This document shows positions 33,033 to 42,135 of a stretch of 60,564 nucleotides of DNA, in pieces. The stretch comes from Roseofilum acuticapitatum BLCC-M154 (GTDB lineage Bacteria > Cyanobacteriota > Cyanobacteriia > Cyanobacteriales > Desertifilaceae): assembly GCF_030068475.1 (NCBI RefSeq), contig NZ_JAQOSP010000059.1:1-60564 (forward strand). Reading direction: 5' to 3'. The notes under the pieces were generated by a model. The model was given only the letters and a program-made list of their open reading frames with translations, made no database searches and had not been told where the DNA came from. Position 1 is the stretch's first letter, and every line of letters begins with the position of its first letter. The position numbers and the translations under genes were made by a program.

Positions 33033-34295
33033 ATGAAGTTAATTATCCCGATTGAATATTATCGCTCTGGTGGTGTAGAGCGAGTGATCATCTCTTTGAT
33101 CGAAGAATTTTCTAAAAAAATAGAAAAAATAATTATAGTTTTACCCAAAAAAGATATTAATTATTTTCAAAAAATTCTACCCTCTTCTGAGAGCATAGTT
33201 TATGAATCTTTTGCTCCGAATAAAAACATATTTTTATCCTTTTGGAAGATTTTGATTTCAGGATCAAAGATATTGAAATTAAAAAAAATAGAGAAAAAAA
33301 TAAAGAAAATAAGAAGCAGGCAGTCTAAGCGTAATGCACTGAATGGATTAATTGACAAGTATCAAGCTACCCATTGTTTATATGTTTTAACCAATCGATT
33401 AACTCCACCTGACCTGAAAATTCCCTTGGGAATGATCGCTCATGATGTTTTTTGGAGGTTTGCTCCCATGACCTATCCAGAACATTATATGAGAGAGTAT
33501 GATCAAAGTTTATTAGAATGGCTAAAAAAATCTGATATTACTTTTACCGTTTCTCAAAAGACAAAGACTGATATAATATCAGTTTTTCCGGGTTTCTCAT
33601 CTAAAATTAAACCCATTCCTAATGCTGGAGTAGCAATCCGTAAAACGGAAGATAATAGAAAGACAATTCTTAACTCTAATGCTCTAATTACATTTTACTT
33701 TCCTTCTTCATTTGGAATTTATAAGGATCACTTAACTCTACTGAGGAGCGGGATAAAGGTTGCCCAGAAAAAACTTCAGTTTCAGGTTGTACTGACAGGT
33801 AAAGAAACAGATGCTTTAGTCAATGGAGGTTTAAGCCTGTCACAGCAAAGTAGTACCCAAGAATATTCTAATTATTTAAAGCAATGTCATCAAGTCTATG
33901 TAGAAAATGCTGATTTAGTTGAACAGTATTTTAAAGGTTTGGGTTATGGAGAGTATGAACAGGTAGAATATTGGTATCAGCATTGCTCTTGTGTAGTTAT
34001 ACCGTCACAATATGAGGGTTTTGGTTTGGCTCTTTCTGAAGCAATTGCAAGAGGTTTACCGGTTATTGCTTCAGATTTAGAAGTGTTTCAAGAGCAAGTT
34101 AAACTTTATCAATGTTCTGATCAAGTTGAGTTTTTCCCTCCAGGAGATGCAGAGGCTTTAGCTCTCTGCATGGAAAGATTTATTAATAATCCTAAAAGTA
34201 AGTTACTTCCAGAACAAGTAGAAGAAAAACTATCTCTTTGGACTTGGAAGGATGCCGCCGAAGAGTATATTAGTTTATTGGGATCGAATACCTAG
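33033..34295 (+). CDS. GT4-family glycosyltransferase
   Basis: The ATG at 33033 gives 420 residues starting MKLIIPIEYYRSGGVERV, the usual N-terminal donor-loop layout; an in-frame GTG at 33015 is possible. Conserved parts include PNAG, the IYKDHLTLLRSG segment and the C-terminal CCSCVVIPSQYEGFGLALSE pattern with the EGFGL..SEA motif of GT4 enzymes. Residues about 85-110 are unusually Lys-rich (LKKIEKKIKKIRSRQSKRN) and are encoded by a run of A-rich sequence near 33280-33320. The gene is among the most AT-rich here, a hint of recent acquisition. Confidence 0.88.
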   Translation: MKLIIPIEYYRSGGVERVIISLIEEFSKKIEKIIIVLPKKDINYFQKILPSSESIVYESFAPNKNIFLSFWKILISGSKILKLKKIEKKIKKIRSRQSKRNALNGLIDKYQATHCLYVLTNRLTPPDLKIPLGMIAHDVFWRFAPMTYPEHYMREYDQSLLEWLKKSDITFTVSQKTKTDIISVFPGFSSKIKPIPNAGVAIRKTEDNRKTILNSNALITFYFPSSFGIYKDHLTLLRSGIKVAQKKLQFQVVLTGKETDALVNGGLSLSQQSSTQEYSNYLKQCHQVYVENADLVEQYFKGLGYGEYEQVEYWYQHCSCVVIPSQYEGFGLALSEAIARGLPVIASDLEVFQEQVKLYQCSDQVEFFPPGDAEALALCMERFINNPKSKLLPEQVEEKLSLWTWKDAAEEYISLLGSNT

Positions 34296-34346
34296 CCTGA
34301 ACATCATCTTTCATTTCTGATACAGGGATTTATTTTAGGTCTTGAT

Positions 34347-36368
34347 TTAGCGTAGCTTATTTTCAAAAATCTCAAAGGTTCTCAGTAGATTAATGGCTGA
34401 ACGATAGGCCTCTTCTGTCAATTCTAATTGTTCTTCTGGGGTATCGACAATCTCATCGGCTAGTAATCTTAAAGAGCCAATCATGGAATTGAGTTGAGTT
34501 CTGGCTTCGTAGGAAGCTTTAGATAGGGTTTCATAGTCAATCTTTTGCGGGCCAGTAGATTCGATCTCTTCTGTTTCTGAAAATTGCATGGAATGCAGAC
34601 GATGATACAATCCCTCTTTTTCTAATAATTCCTGGTGAGTCCCAAGTTCCACCACTTTACCTTTATCTAAAACAGCGATTTGGTCAGCATTTTGAATGGT
34701 GGAGAGGCGGTGAGCAATAACTAAGGTGGTACGATCGCGACTGAGATGATCGATCGCCTCCTGCACGATACGTTCAGACACCGTATCGAGCGCACTGGTG
34801 GCTTCGTCTAAGATCAAGATATCCGGATCTTGCAGCAGCGCTCTGGCGATCGCCAACCGTTGCCGTTGTCCCCCAGAAAGCATAACACCGCGATCGCCCA
34901 CCTCCGTCTCCCACTGTCTCGGCAACTGCATAATAAAATCATAAGCATTAGCCTGTTTCGCTGCCGTTATCATCTCATCCTCCGTCGCATCCGGACGAGC
35001 ATAGATAATATTATTGCGTACCGTATCATTAAACAGAAACGTCGTTTGACTGACAATCCCCATCGATCGCCGCAAACTTCGCAGCTCAAACTCACGAATA
35101 TCTCGGCCATCAATCAGAATAGAACCCTCCGTCGGATCGTAAAATCGAGGCAACAAATCCGCAAACGTTGATTTTCCGGCTCCTGACGAACCTACCAACG
35201 CCAAACTCTTCCCTCTCGGTAACACCAAATCAGCCTTTTTAATTACCAAATTACTATGACCGGGATATGCAAAAGATATCTCCTTAAAATGAATCTTATC
35301 CTTAAACCCATTAAACGGAACAATCCCTTGAGTCATAATCGGCTTATTATCTCGCCGCCAAATATCATAAGCATAATCTATACTTCCTGATGCTTTAGCC
35401 AGAGTATTTCGCACATTATTAATTTGATTCACCACTGGCATCATCCGAAACAACACAAACAAATAAGTAAGTAATATAGCCGATAAACTTTCTAGTTGGC
35501 TCGCAAAAAAAGTACGACCAACTAATAAAATCGCGATAACTGTAAATATATTAGTGATTTCACTGATCGGCTTAATTAAAGAGCTATTGCTTTGCGCTAA
35601 GAAATTAAATTGCTCCAGATCAAGCATCATTTTCTTAATCAAACCAAACTCTTGCTGCTCATTCCCCACTGACTTAACTAATCGAATTCCTCCCAAAACT
35701 TCCAATACCTTAATCGAGTATGTTTTTTGCTTATTGGATACTTCTCTTCCCAACCGCTTAGACCGTTTGATTATCCCTTGGTTAACCACAGCCACTAAAA
35801 CAATTAGTAGAGTCGAGATAATTGTCAACTGCCAAGACAGCGAAATCAGGAAATACAAAAACACGAAAGCAGTAATTAAATGAATAGTCAAATCTATATA
35901 AGAATTTACGGCTGTCGTTGTTTGTCCTGTATCACTCCCTAAACGTTTAGTAATATCACCTAACTTATTTTTACTATAAAAATCAATATCCGTTTCTAGA
36001 AGAGTTGACATAATATCAATCTTCATACTATTCGTGATTCTTCGTTTGTACGCGGCTGCCACAATAGCACGCAAATAATTAACCCCTTCCTTGAGGACAA
36101 TAGTTAAGATAATAAATGCTAACATCACAACCAGTCGATACCGTTCAGGTATCCCTTCAAATGGCGTAAAGAGCAATTTTAGGGCAGGAGGCGCACCTCT
36201 GAGTTGCACTTCTTGTCCCACAATCTGAAGAACAACTGGAATAATCAAGGCGGTATTCACACCATTAAATATTGCTCCAGAAAATCCTAGGATAATATTT
36301 GCAATGACCGGAAGAGGATATTTTTTTAAGTAAGAAAGTACAAACTCTCTAGAAGATATTTTGTTCAT
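34347..36368 (-). CDS. HepA/MsbA-like ABC exporter with degenerate HisKA tail
   Basis: The 673-residue protein is a half-size exporter: six membrane segments (about 15-330), then an ATPase domain (about 345-590) with Walker A GSSGAGKS, signature LSGGQRQR and Walker B ILILDEATS. It resembles HepA of the heterocyst envelope-polysaccharide cluster and MsbA. An extra C-terminal tail (about 600-673) reads SYEARTQLNSMIGSLRLL followed by TPEEQLELTEEAYRSAINLL. This follows the dimerisation helices of cyanobacterial histidine kinases, with Tyr620 where the phospho-accepting His would be. It would export a lipid-linked glycan or polysaccharide. Confidence 0.9.
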   Translation of the reverse strand: MNKISSREFVLSYLKKYPLPVIANIILGFSGAIFNGVNTALIIPVVLQIVGQEVQLRGAPPALKLLFTPFEGIPERYRLVVMLAFIILTIVLKEGVNYLRAIVAAAYKRRITNSMKIDIMSTLLETDIDFYSKNKLGDITKRLGSDTGQTTTAVNSYIDLTIHLITAFVFLYFLISLSWQLTIISTLLIVLVAVVNQGIIKRSKRLGREVSNKQKTYSIKVLEVLGGIRLVKSVGNEQQEFGLIKKMMLDLEQFNFLAQSNSSLIKPISEITNIFTVIAILLVGRTFFASQLESLSAILLTYLFVLFRMMPVVNQINNVRNTLAKASGSIDYAYDIWRRDNKPIMTQGIVPFNGFKDKIHFKEISFAYPGHSNLVIKKADLVLPRGKSLALVGSSGAGKSTFADLLPRFYDPTEGSILIDGRDIREFELRSLRRSMGIVSQTTFLFNDTVRNNIIYARPDATEDEMITAAKQANAYDFIMQLPRQWETEVGDRGVMLSGGQRQRLAIARALLQDPDILILDEATSALDTVSERIVQEAIDHLSRDRTTLVIAHRLSTIQNADQIAVLDKGKVVELGTHQELLEKEGLYHRLHSMQFSETEEIESTGPQKIDYETLSKASYEARTQLNSMIGSLRLLADEIVDTPEEQLELTEEAYRSAINLLRTFEIFENKLR

Positions 36369-36403
36369 TTTTACTCTTTACAATATATTTTTTACAATCA
36401 TAG

Positions 36404-37612
36404 TCAAAGCTTATACAGTAAATCTTCTAAGGTTTTTGACATGGATTGAATACTATAATTTTCCATACATCTTTGACGGCTTTTTTGACCTTGTTCATGG
36501 GCTAAATCTAGATGGGTAAAAATAGTATTAATCTGATTAGCAATCTGATCGGGAGACTCCGGATCGACTAAATAACCAGTTTCTCCTAAAATCTCTGGTA
36601 AATCCCCCACATTAGAGGCTAAAATCGGTTTGCCCATAGCCATAGCATCGGTTAATTTTAACGGAAACTGGGCTAAGGCTGCGGGGGTATTCCGTTGGGG
36701 AACCACGACGACATGGGCCGCAGACACAACTTCTGGCATTTTCTCATAGGGCAGTTTGGGAATCTGAATAATCCAACGTCCCCATCGCTCTTGTAAACGG
36801 CGGTCATAATCATCATAGGGACTCCCGCCAATAATGACCACTCGCAAATCCGGTTGATTGAGTTGATCTAACGCCTGTAAAACATCCTCAATACCTTTAT
36901 AGGGTCTTGGCGCTCCGGGAAACATTAGCACTCGATAGTCTGAGAGTCCGTAGCGCTCTCTGGACACTTCGGGATCGTAATTCTGGGGATTAAACAGGGT
37001 TGTATCTTTACCATTGGGGACATAAACCCCGCCAAAACGATCCTGCAAAAATCGGGTATGAACAGTTACTGCATCAGCGAGTGAGACTTGATTTTCCATC
37101 CACTTGAGATACAGGGGATGATCGGGCATTCTCAGCGCTCCCTCTGGCTTGAGAATATCGCGGCCAAACTGTTTTAAGCTGGGATGATAGCGCCATTGGT
37201 CTCCCCCATGCCAACTCAATTCCCAATCATCTATATCTAAAATTACAGGGCAACGGCGTTGTAATTTTTTCAGTAGGGCTAAACCAAAACTGGTGGGTTT
37301 TGGTCTTAAGGCGTATAGAATATCTCCTTGAATGGCTTTAAGTAAGGTTTGGGCAGAGCGGAAAAAACCGGGATAGTTGACACCGGGCACACAGACCATG
37401 GGATACTTCGACTTAGAAGTGTCTGGGGGTTCACCAAAGCTAAATCCGAGGATTTCTACTTCATGGCCTAATTGAGTTAAGGCTTGGGCTAATAGAAAGG
37501 TGCGGACAGCTCCTCCCCAACGGCCGGCCCCGGCTTGTGAGAGGTCGCTGACGAGTATAGAAATCTTCAATGGACTCGATTTGGTCTCCATCACTGGCGA
37601 TCGCCCCAACAT
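36404..37612 (-). CDS. GT4-family glycosyltransferase
   Basis: The 402-residue protein carries the GT4 N-terminal donor loop SQAGAGRWGGAVRTF and an acceptor segment with DIDDWELSWHGG. The C-terminal half has PNGKDTTLFNP, GAPRPYKGIEDVLQAL and the EX7E region FPLKLTDAMAMGKPILASN. It begins with ATG at 37612; an ATG at 37591 is an alternative start nearer the conserved part. It is followed by the exporter gene on the same strand (35 bases), so the two may act on one product. Confidence 0.88.
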   Translation of the reverse strand: MLGRSPVMETKSSPLKISILVSDLSQAGAGRWGGAVRTFLLAQALTQLGHEVEILGFSFGEPPDTSKSKYPMVCVPGVNYPGFFRSAQTLLKAIQGDILYALRPKPTSFGLALLKKLQRRCPVILDIDDWELSWHGGDQWRYHPSLKQFGRDILKPEGALRMPDHPLYLKWMENQVSLADAVTVHTRFLQDRFGGVYVPNGKDTTLFNPQNYDPEVSRERYGLSDYRVLMFPGAPRPYKGIEDVLQALDQLNQPDLRVVIIGGSPYDDYDRRLQERWGRWIIQIPKLPYEKMPEVVSAAHVVVVPQRNTPAALAQFPLKLTDAMAMGKPILASNVGDLPEILGETGYLVDPESPDQIANQINTIFTHLDLAHEQGQKSRQRCMENYSIQSMSKTLEDLLYKL

Positions 37613-37656
37613 ATCAATATAAATACTTTTCTCTCTTGTCCTATTTTTTTCATATC

Positions 37657-37866
37657 TTAAGAATCCACTAATTTCAACCGTCCAGTCTGTAGAGCATCCA
37701 ATATACGATTAATTTCCTGTTTCATCTCCTGAGTCAGTGCCCTATTCGAGATTAAAGCCGAGGTGATAATTAAGTATTCTTTCGGGGTGAGTTGACCTCT
37801 TTCCAGAATTCCTTTCACCACTTGATGGGTGACTAAATTCGGTTGGCTAGATGGAGAACGGGACAT
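37657..37866 (-). CDS. Small conserved cyanobacterial protein
   Basis: The 69-residue protein has a short polar N terminus and then a helical region (GILERGQLTPKEYLIITSAL, later MKQEINRILDALQ). The family is not recognised. It shares a divergent upstream region of 120 bases with gloB. Confidence 0.6.
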   Translation of the reverse strand: MSRSPSSQPNLVTHQVVKGILERGQLTPKEYLIITSALISNRALTQEMKQEINRILDALQTGRLKLVDS

Positions 37867-37986
37867 AAAGCGTTAGTCTACTAAATTAGAAGGCGAACCG
37901 AACAACACAGCACTTAACTATCTTACCCTTACGATAGAAGAGAATAGGCCAATCCTGAAGTTCATTAAGCGTACCATCGAGACCCT

Positions 37987-38760
37987 ATGCAAGTTTACCG
38001 ACTTCCTGCCCTTTCTGATAACTATATCTTTGTTTTACACGATCGCCACCTCAATCAAGCTGCTGTTGTCGATCCAGCCCAACCCCAACCCGTACTAGAC
38101 TGCCTAGAGAAGCTAGGAGCAGACCTAATCGCTATCTTAAACACCCATCATCATAGCGATCATGTGGGCGGCAACCAAACGTTAATAGAACGATATCCCC
38201 AACTTCAAGTTTATGGCGGTGCTGTAGACCGGGGAAGAATTCCCGGACAACACTTTTTCCTCGAAGACGGCGATCGCCCCACCATTTTAGGCCAAGAAGC
38301 GCAAATCTTCTTCGTACCCGGTCATACCAAAGCCCATATTGCCTACTACTTCCCTCCAGAAAGCTCCAGCGAACCCGGAAACCTCTTCTGTGGAGACACC
38401 CTATTTGCCGGTGGATGTGGTCGCCTCTTTGAAGGAACCCCAGCCCAAATGGTTAATTCTCTGAGCAAATTAAGAGCGCTTCCCGACAACACCCAAATTT
38501 GGTGCGCCCACGAATACACCCTTAACAACCTCAAATTTGCCCTAACGGTAGATGGAAATAACCCCAAATTACAAGAGAGATTTGCCAGCGTCAAGGAAGA
38601 GAGGCAAAACAACCAACCCACCGTCCCCTCCCTCCTCGGTCTAGAAAAACTCACCAACCCCTTCCTCCGTTGGGATCAGCCCAGTTTACAAGCGGCTGCT
38701 GACAGCACCGATCCTGTGCAAACCTTTAGCCGCATTCGCGGTAAAAAAGACCTGTTTTAG
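37987..38760 (+). CDS. gloB: Hydroxyacylglutathione hydrolase (glyoxalase II)
   Basis: The 257-residue metallo-beta-lactamase-fold enzyme has the metal motif [10 protein letters not shown] at residues 53-62, a [12 protein letters not shown] segment and [17 protein letters not shown] for the second metal and bridging Asp. These features and the C-terminal FLRW..P....A glutathione region match glyoxalase II, which hydrolyses S-lactoylglutathione to lactate and glutathione. The length is standard. Confidence 0.96.
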   Translation: MQVYRLPALSDNYIFVLHDRHLNQAAVVDPAQPQPVLDCLEKLGADLIAILNTHHHSDHVGGNQTLIERYPQLQVYGGAVDRGRIPGQHFFLEDGDRPTILGQEAQIFFVPGHTKAHIAYYFPPESSSEPGNLFCGDTLFAGGCGRLFEGTPAQMVNSLSKLRALPDNTQIWCAHEYTLNNLKFALTVDGNNPKLQERFASVKEERQNNQPTVPSLLGLEKLTNPFLRWDQPSLQAAADSTDPVQTFSRIRGKKDLF

Positions 38761-38856
38761 AACTTGAGGCGATCCTAGAATTGCGATCGCCCCCAAAGTC
38801 CGATATAATAAAAGACTTTGATCCAACTTAACCTACTCAAGAAAACCTAACTCATC

Positions 38857-39315
38857 ATGAGCAAAAGAGTACAAATCGTATTAAACAAAGATGTAAGCAA
38901 ACTCGGCAAATCTGGCGATGTCGTAGAAGTAGCCCGTGGTTATGCCCGTAACTATCTCATCCCCCACGGTGTTGCCTTACGAGCCACCCCAGGCATCCTC
39001 AAACAAGTCGAAATCCGCAAAGAAAAAGAACGGCAGCGCTTAATTGAAGAAAAACGCCAAGCCCAAGCCCGCAAAACCGCCCTCGAAACCATTGGTCGCT
39101 TCACCATTCGCAAACAAGTCGGCGAAGGAGAAGCTATTTTTGGAACCGTTACCGACCGAGAAGTAGCCGAAGTCATCCTCGAAACTACCGCCCAAGAAGT
39201 AGACCGTCGGGGCATTACCCTACCCGAAATTAGCAAACTCGGCTTCTATAACGCCGAAATTAAACTGCATCCCGAAGTCACCGCGACTGTTGAAATTCAA
39301 GTTGCCGCCCTCTAG
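38857..39315 (+). CDS. rplI: 50S ribosomal protein L9
   Basis: The 152-residue protein shows the L9 N-terminal domain ([20 protein letters not shown] and [15 protein letters not shown], the family signature), a long connecting helix rich in Glu, Arg and Lys, and a C-terminal domain ([17 protein letters not shown]). The gene is followed by a hairpin repeat and then dnaB, the common rplI-dnaB order. Confidence 0.98.
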   Translation: MSKRVQIVLNKDVSKLGKSGDVVEVARGYARNYLIPHGVALRATPGILKQVEIRKEKERQRLIEEKRQAQARKTALETIGRFTIRKQVGEGEAIFGTVTDREVAEVILETTAQEVDRRGITLPEISKLGFYNAEIKLHPEVTATVEIQVAAL

Positions 39316-39325
39316 GGGTAGGGGA

Positions 39326-39418
39326 ATATTGTGCCCTCATCCCCCAACCCCTTCTCCCACAGGAGAAGGGGAGTAAAGTCCCTCTCCCGTGGGAGAGGGA
39401 TTTAGGGAGAGGGAATCT
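39326..39418. repeat. Double-hairpin dispersed repeat before dnaB
   Basis: Two hairpins lie in the rplI-dnaB gap: CCCCTTCTCCCACAGGAGAAGGGG-like and CCCTCTCCCGTGGGAGAGGG-like. The element is the reverse complement of the one found inside the dnaB intein at about 40978-41060, with few differences. Any dnaB promoter must sit in or next to it. Confidence 0.85.
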
Positions 39419-39481
39419 CATGCGAAAATAATATATATCCCGTATCCTTCCCATATCCGAGTCCCGTCCCCACACCTTCCC

Positions 39482-41383
39482 ATGGTTAGCGAGTCCAACC
39501 TTCCAGCCCTTCCCGGAACCCTACCGCCCCAAAATATCGAGGCAGAAGAATCCATCCTGGGCGGTATTTTGCTTGACCCAGAAGCCATTAATCGGGTAAT
39601 TGACATTCTCAGCCCGGAAGCCTTTTCCATTTCCGCACACCAAAAAATTTATCAAGCCACTCTCACCCTTCATAACAGTGGCAAACCCACGGACTTTATG
39701 ACCGTCAACAGTTGGCTCTCTGACCAGAATCTATTAGACAAAATTGGCGGTCAGAGCAAACTGGTACAACTGCTCGACCGTACCGTGAGCGCAGTGAACA
39801 TTGATGAGTATGCCAAACTCATCATGGACAAATATCTGCGCCGTAAACTGATTACCGCAGGTCATGAAATTGTGCAGTTGGGCTATGATACTGCCACGGA
39901 TATTAAACAAGTTCTCGACCAAGCCGAACAAAAAATCTTTAACCTGACCCAAGACCGGGTACAAAAAGGGCTGGTTTCTTTAGCGGAAACCTTAACCCAC
40001 ACCTACGAAGAAATCCAATCTCAAAGTACCGGAGAAATTTTACCGGGTCTTCCCTGCCAATTTTACGATCTTGATGCCATGACCGGGGGATTTCAGCGAT
40101 CGGATTTGATTATTATTGCTGGACGGCCGTCCATGGGCAAGACGAGTTTCGCGCTCAATATTGCTAATAATATTGCCCAATCAACTCACTTAGCCGCCGC
40201 AATTTTTAGTTTAGAAATGTCGAAAGAGCAATTAGCGCTGCGTCTGCTCTCTAGTGAAGCAACCATTGAAAGTAATCGTCTGCGATCGGGGCGGATTAGT
40301 CAAACGGAATGGGAGCCTTTAATTGAGGCGCAAACGAATTTGTCTGAGTTGCCGATTTATATTGATGATACGGCTAATACTACCGTGACGCAGATGCGAT
40401 CGCAAGTTCGCAGACTGCAAGCAGAACAAGGACAACTGGGATTAGTGTTGCTCGACTACCTGCAACTGATGGAAGGTAGCAGCGATAACCGGGTGCAAGA
40501 ACTCTCGAAAATTACTCGGCAACTCAAGGGACTGGCACGGGAGTTAAATGTGCCTGTTATTGCTTTATCTCAGCTCAGTCGGTCTGTAGAGTCACGTACA
40601 AATAAGCGCCCGATGATGTCCGATTTGAGGGAGTCAGGTTGTTTAACAGGAGATACTCTAATTCCCTTAGCTGATGAAGGGATTGAAGTTCCAATTCAAA
40701 ATTTACTCGGTCGCTCTAACTTTACGGTTTGGGCAGTCAATTTAGAGAATTTGAAAATTGAAAAAGCGATAGTGACTAAGGTCTTCTCAACAGGGATTAA
40801 GCCTGTTTTTAGGTTGACAACTGCTTTAGGACGTAAGATTCAAGCCACGGCGAATCATCCCTTTTTAACCATTGATGGATGGAAAAGACTGGATCAGTTG
40901 GACATAGGCTCTTATATTGCTCTACCTCGAATATTACCGAGTCTAAAACATTCATCTATGAGTGATAAACATCTAGCCCTCTCCCTATATCCCTCTCCCA
41001 CGGGAGAGGGACTTTCTCCCCTTCTCCTGCGGGAGAAGGGGTTGGGGGATGAGGGGCAATGGTCTACTTTAGCCAATAGTGAGATTTATTGGGATCGAGT
41101 AGTTTCTATAGAAGCTTGTGGAGAAGCAGAAGTTTATGATTTAACGGTTCCCGGTTATCACAATTTTGTGGCTAATAATATCGTTGTTCACAACAGCATT
41201 GAACAGGACGCGGATTTGGTGATTATGTTATACCGAGATGAGTATTATAATCCCGATACCCCCGATCGCGCGATCGCCGAAGTGATCATCACCAAACACC
41301 GCAACGGCCCTACCGGAGTCGTTAAGCTACTCTTTGACCCCGAATTTACCCGCTTCCGCAACCTCGCTAAACCGCAAAATTAA
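39482..41383 (+). CDS. dnaB: Replicative DNA helicase DnaB carrying a mini-intein
   Basis: The ATG at 39482 gives a 633-residue precursor starting MVSESNLPALPG. The N-terminal DnaG-contact domain starts at PPQNIEAEESILGG. The RecA-like domain has Walker A GRPSMGKTS and LVLLDYLQLM. The host sequence is broken after MSDLRESG by an intein (residues 387-571), and resumes with Ser in SIEQDADLVIMLYRDEYY. The mature helicase would be about 448 residues, which is normal. DnaB unwinds DNA at the replication fork. The conserved insertion site is that of other cyanobacterial DnaB inteins. Confidence 0.97.
   Translation: MVSESNLPALPGTLPPQNIEAEESILGGILLDPEAINRVIDILSPEAFSISAHQKIYQATLTLHNSGKPTDFMTVNSWLSDQNLLDKIGGQSKLVQLLDRTVSAVNIDEYAKLIMDKYLRRKLITAGHEIVQLGYDTATDIKQVLDQAEQKIFNLTQDRVQKGLVSLAETLTHTYEEIQSQSTGEILPGLPCQFYDLDAMTGGFQRSDLIIIAGRPSMGKTSFALNIANNIAQSTHLAAAIFSLEMSKEQLALRLLSSEATIESNRLRSGRISQTEWEPLIEAQTNLSELPIYIDDTANTTVTQMRSQVRRLQAEQGQLGLVLLDYLQLMEGSSDNRVQELSKITRQLKGLARELNVPVIALSQLSRSVESRTNKRPMMSDLRESGCLTGDTLIPLADEGIEVPIQNLLGRSNFTVWAVNLENLKIEKAIVTKVFSTGIKPVFRLTTALGRKIQATANHPFLTIDGWKRLDQLDIGSYIALPRILPSLKHSSMSDKHLALSLYPSPTGEGLSPLLLREKGLGDEGQWSTLANSEIYWDRVVSIEACGEAEVYDLTVPGYHNFVANNIVVHNSIEQDADLVIMLYRDEYYNPDTPDRAIAEVIITKHRNGPTGVVKLLFDPEFTRFRNLAKPQN
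40640..41194 (+). other. DnaB mini-intein without homing endonuclease, 185 residues
   Basis: Cys1 begins block A (CLTGDTLIPLADEG). Block B is TANHPFLTIDGWKRLD with the T-x-x-H pair. The C-terminal blocks read VYDLTVPGYHNFVANN and VVHN with penultimate His and final Asn, followed by Ser+1. All residues needed for protein splicing are present. No LAGLIDADG domain is seen. In its place lie about 50 residues, of which about 28 are encoded by the hairpin repeat at 40978-41060. Confidence 0.93.
40978..41060 (+). repeat. Hairpin repeat inserted in frame inside the DnaB intein
   Basis: The stretch starts CCCTCTCCCTATATCC and includes the perfect hairpin CCCTCTCCCACGGGAGAGGG and the second hairpin CCCCTTCTCCTGCGGGAGAAGGGG, ending GGGGGATGAGGGGCAA. 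It encodes roughly PSPTGEGLSPLLLREKGLGD. It is an inverted copy of the repeat 1.6 kb upstream in the rplI-dnaB gap and related to those at 9.4 and 51.1 kb. Confidence 0.9.
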
Positions 41384-41429
41384 TTCAATCAAGCCTGCGA
41401 TAAACTAAAGAGAAACTCCTCGTCAACTT

Positions 41430-42131
41430 ATGCTACTGAAATACCATCCCAGCAATAGTTTACCCTCGGCAAAAGATTTACCCGACTCGGATGAGACTCC
41501 TGTGGATAACGAACTGCAAGATTTAATTCCCGCTCTCCTGAAAGCGATGTTGGCTTCAATTTGGTCAGAGCGGATGGATTGGTTTTTTGGGGTGGACATG
41601 GGAGTGTACTATGACCCCAAGCAACCTGCTATTGTCCCGGATGGTTTTTTGAGTATCGGTGTCCCTAGAATCATCGATGAGGGTTTACGCTTATCCTATG
41701 TTTTCTGGGAAGAGGAACAAATTCCGACTTTAGTATTAGAGGTTGTCTCGAAAACCCGCAGAGGAGAATATAACGAGAAAAAACAACAATATGCACAACT
41801 GGGGATTCCCTACTATGTCATCTATAATCCTCTGCGGAAAAAGAAACAGAAGCTAGAAGTTTATCAACTCCAGGGGGGTGGATATGAACTATTATCTGGG
41901 GAACCGGTATGGTTATCTCGACTGAATTTAGGCATAGGTCGCGATCGAGGCACGTATCAAGGGATAACCAGAGAATGGCTCTATTGGTATGATGAAAATG
42001 GCGATCGCTATCTGACACCAGAGGAAAGAGCCGATCGCGCTGAAGCCGTGGTTAATGAGCAAGAGCAGACCATTCAACAGTTAAGAGAACGTCTTCAGCA
42101 ACTCGGTATCGATCCAGATACTCTGACTTAA
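41430..42131 (+). CDS. Uma2-family (DUF820) PD-(D/E)XK nuclease-like protein
   Basis: The 233-residue protein belongs to the Uma2/DUF820 family, very common in cyanobacteria. The active-site pattern includes IVPDGFLSIG (Asp), PTLVLEVVSKTRRGE (Glu-x-Val-Ser-x-Thr) and the KKQQYAQLGIPYYVIY segment. A C-terminal coiled coil (EAVVNEQEQTIQQLRERLQQLG) is usual. Enzymatic activity and biological role are not established. It follows dnaB by 46 bases. Confidence 0.88.
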   Translation: MLLKYHPSNSLPSAKDLPDSDETPVDNELQDLIPALLKAMLASIWSERMDWFFGVDMGVYYDPKQPAIVPDGFLSIGVPRIIDEGLRLSYVFWEEEQIPTLVLEVVSKTRRGEYNEKKQQYAQLGIPYYVIYNPLRKKKQKLEVYQLQGGGYELLSGEPVWLSRLNLGIGRDRGTYQGITREWLYWYDENGDRYLTPEERADRAEAVVNEQEQTIQQLRERLQQLGIDPDTLT

Positions 42132-42135
42132 TGCT

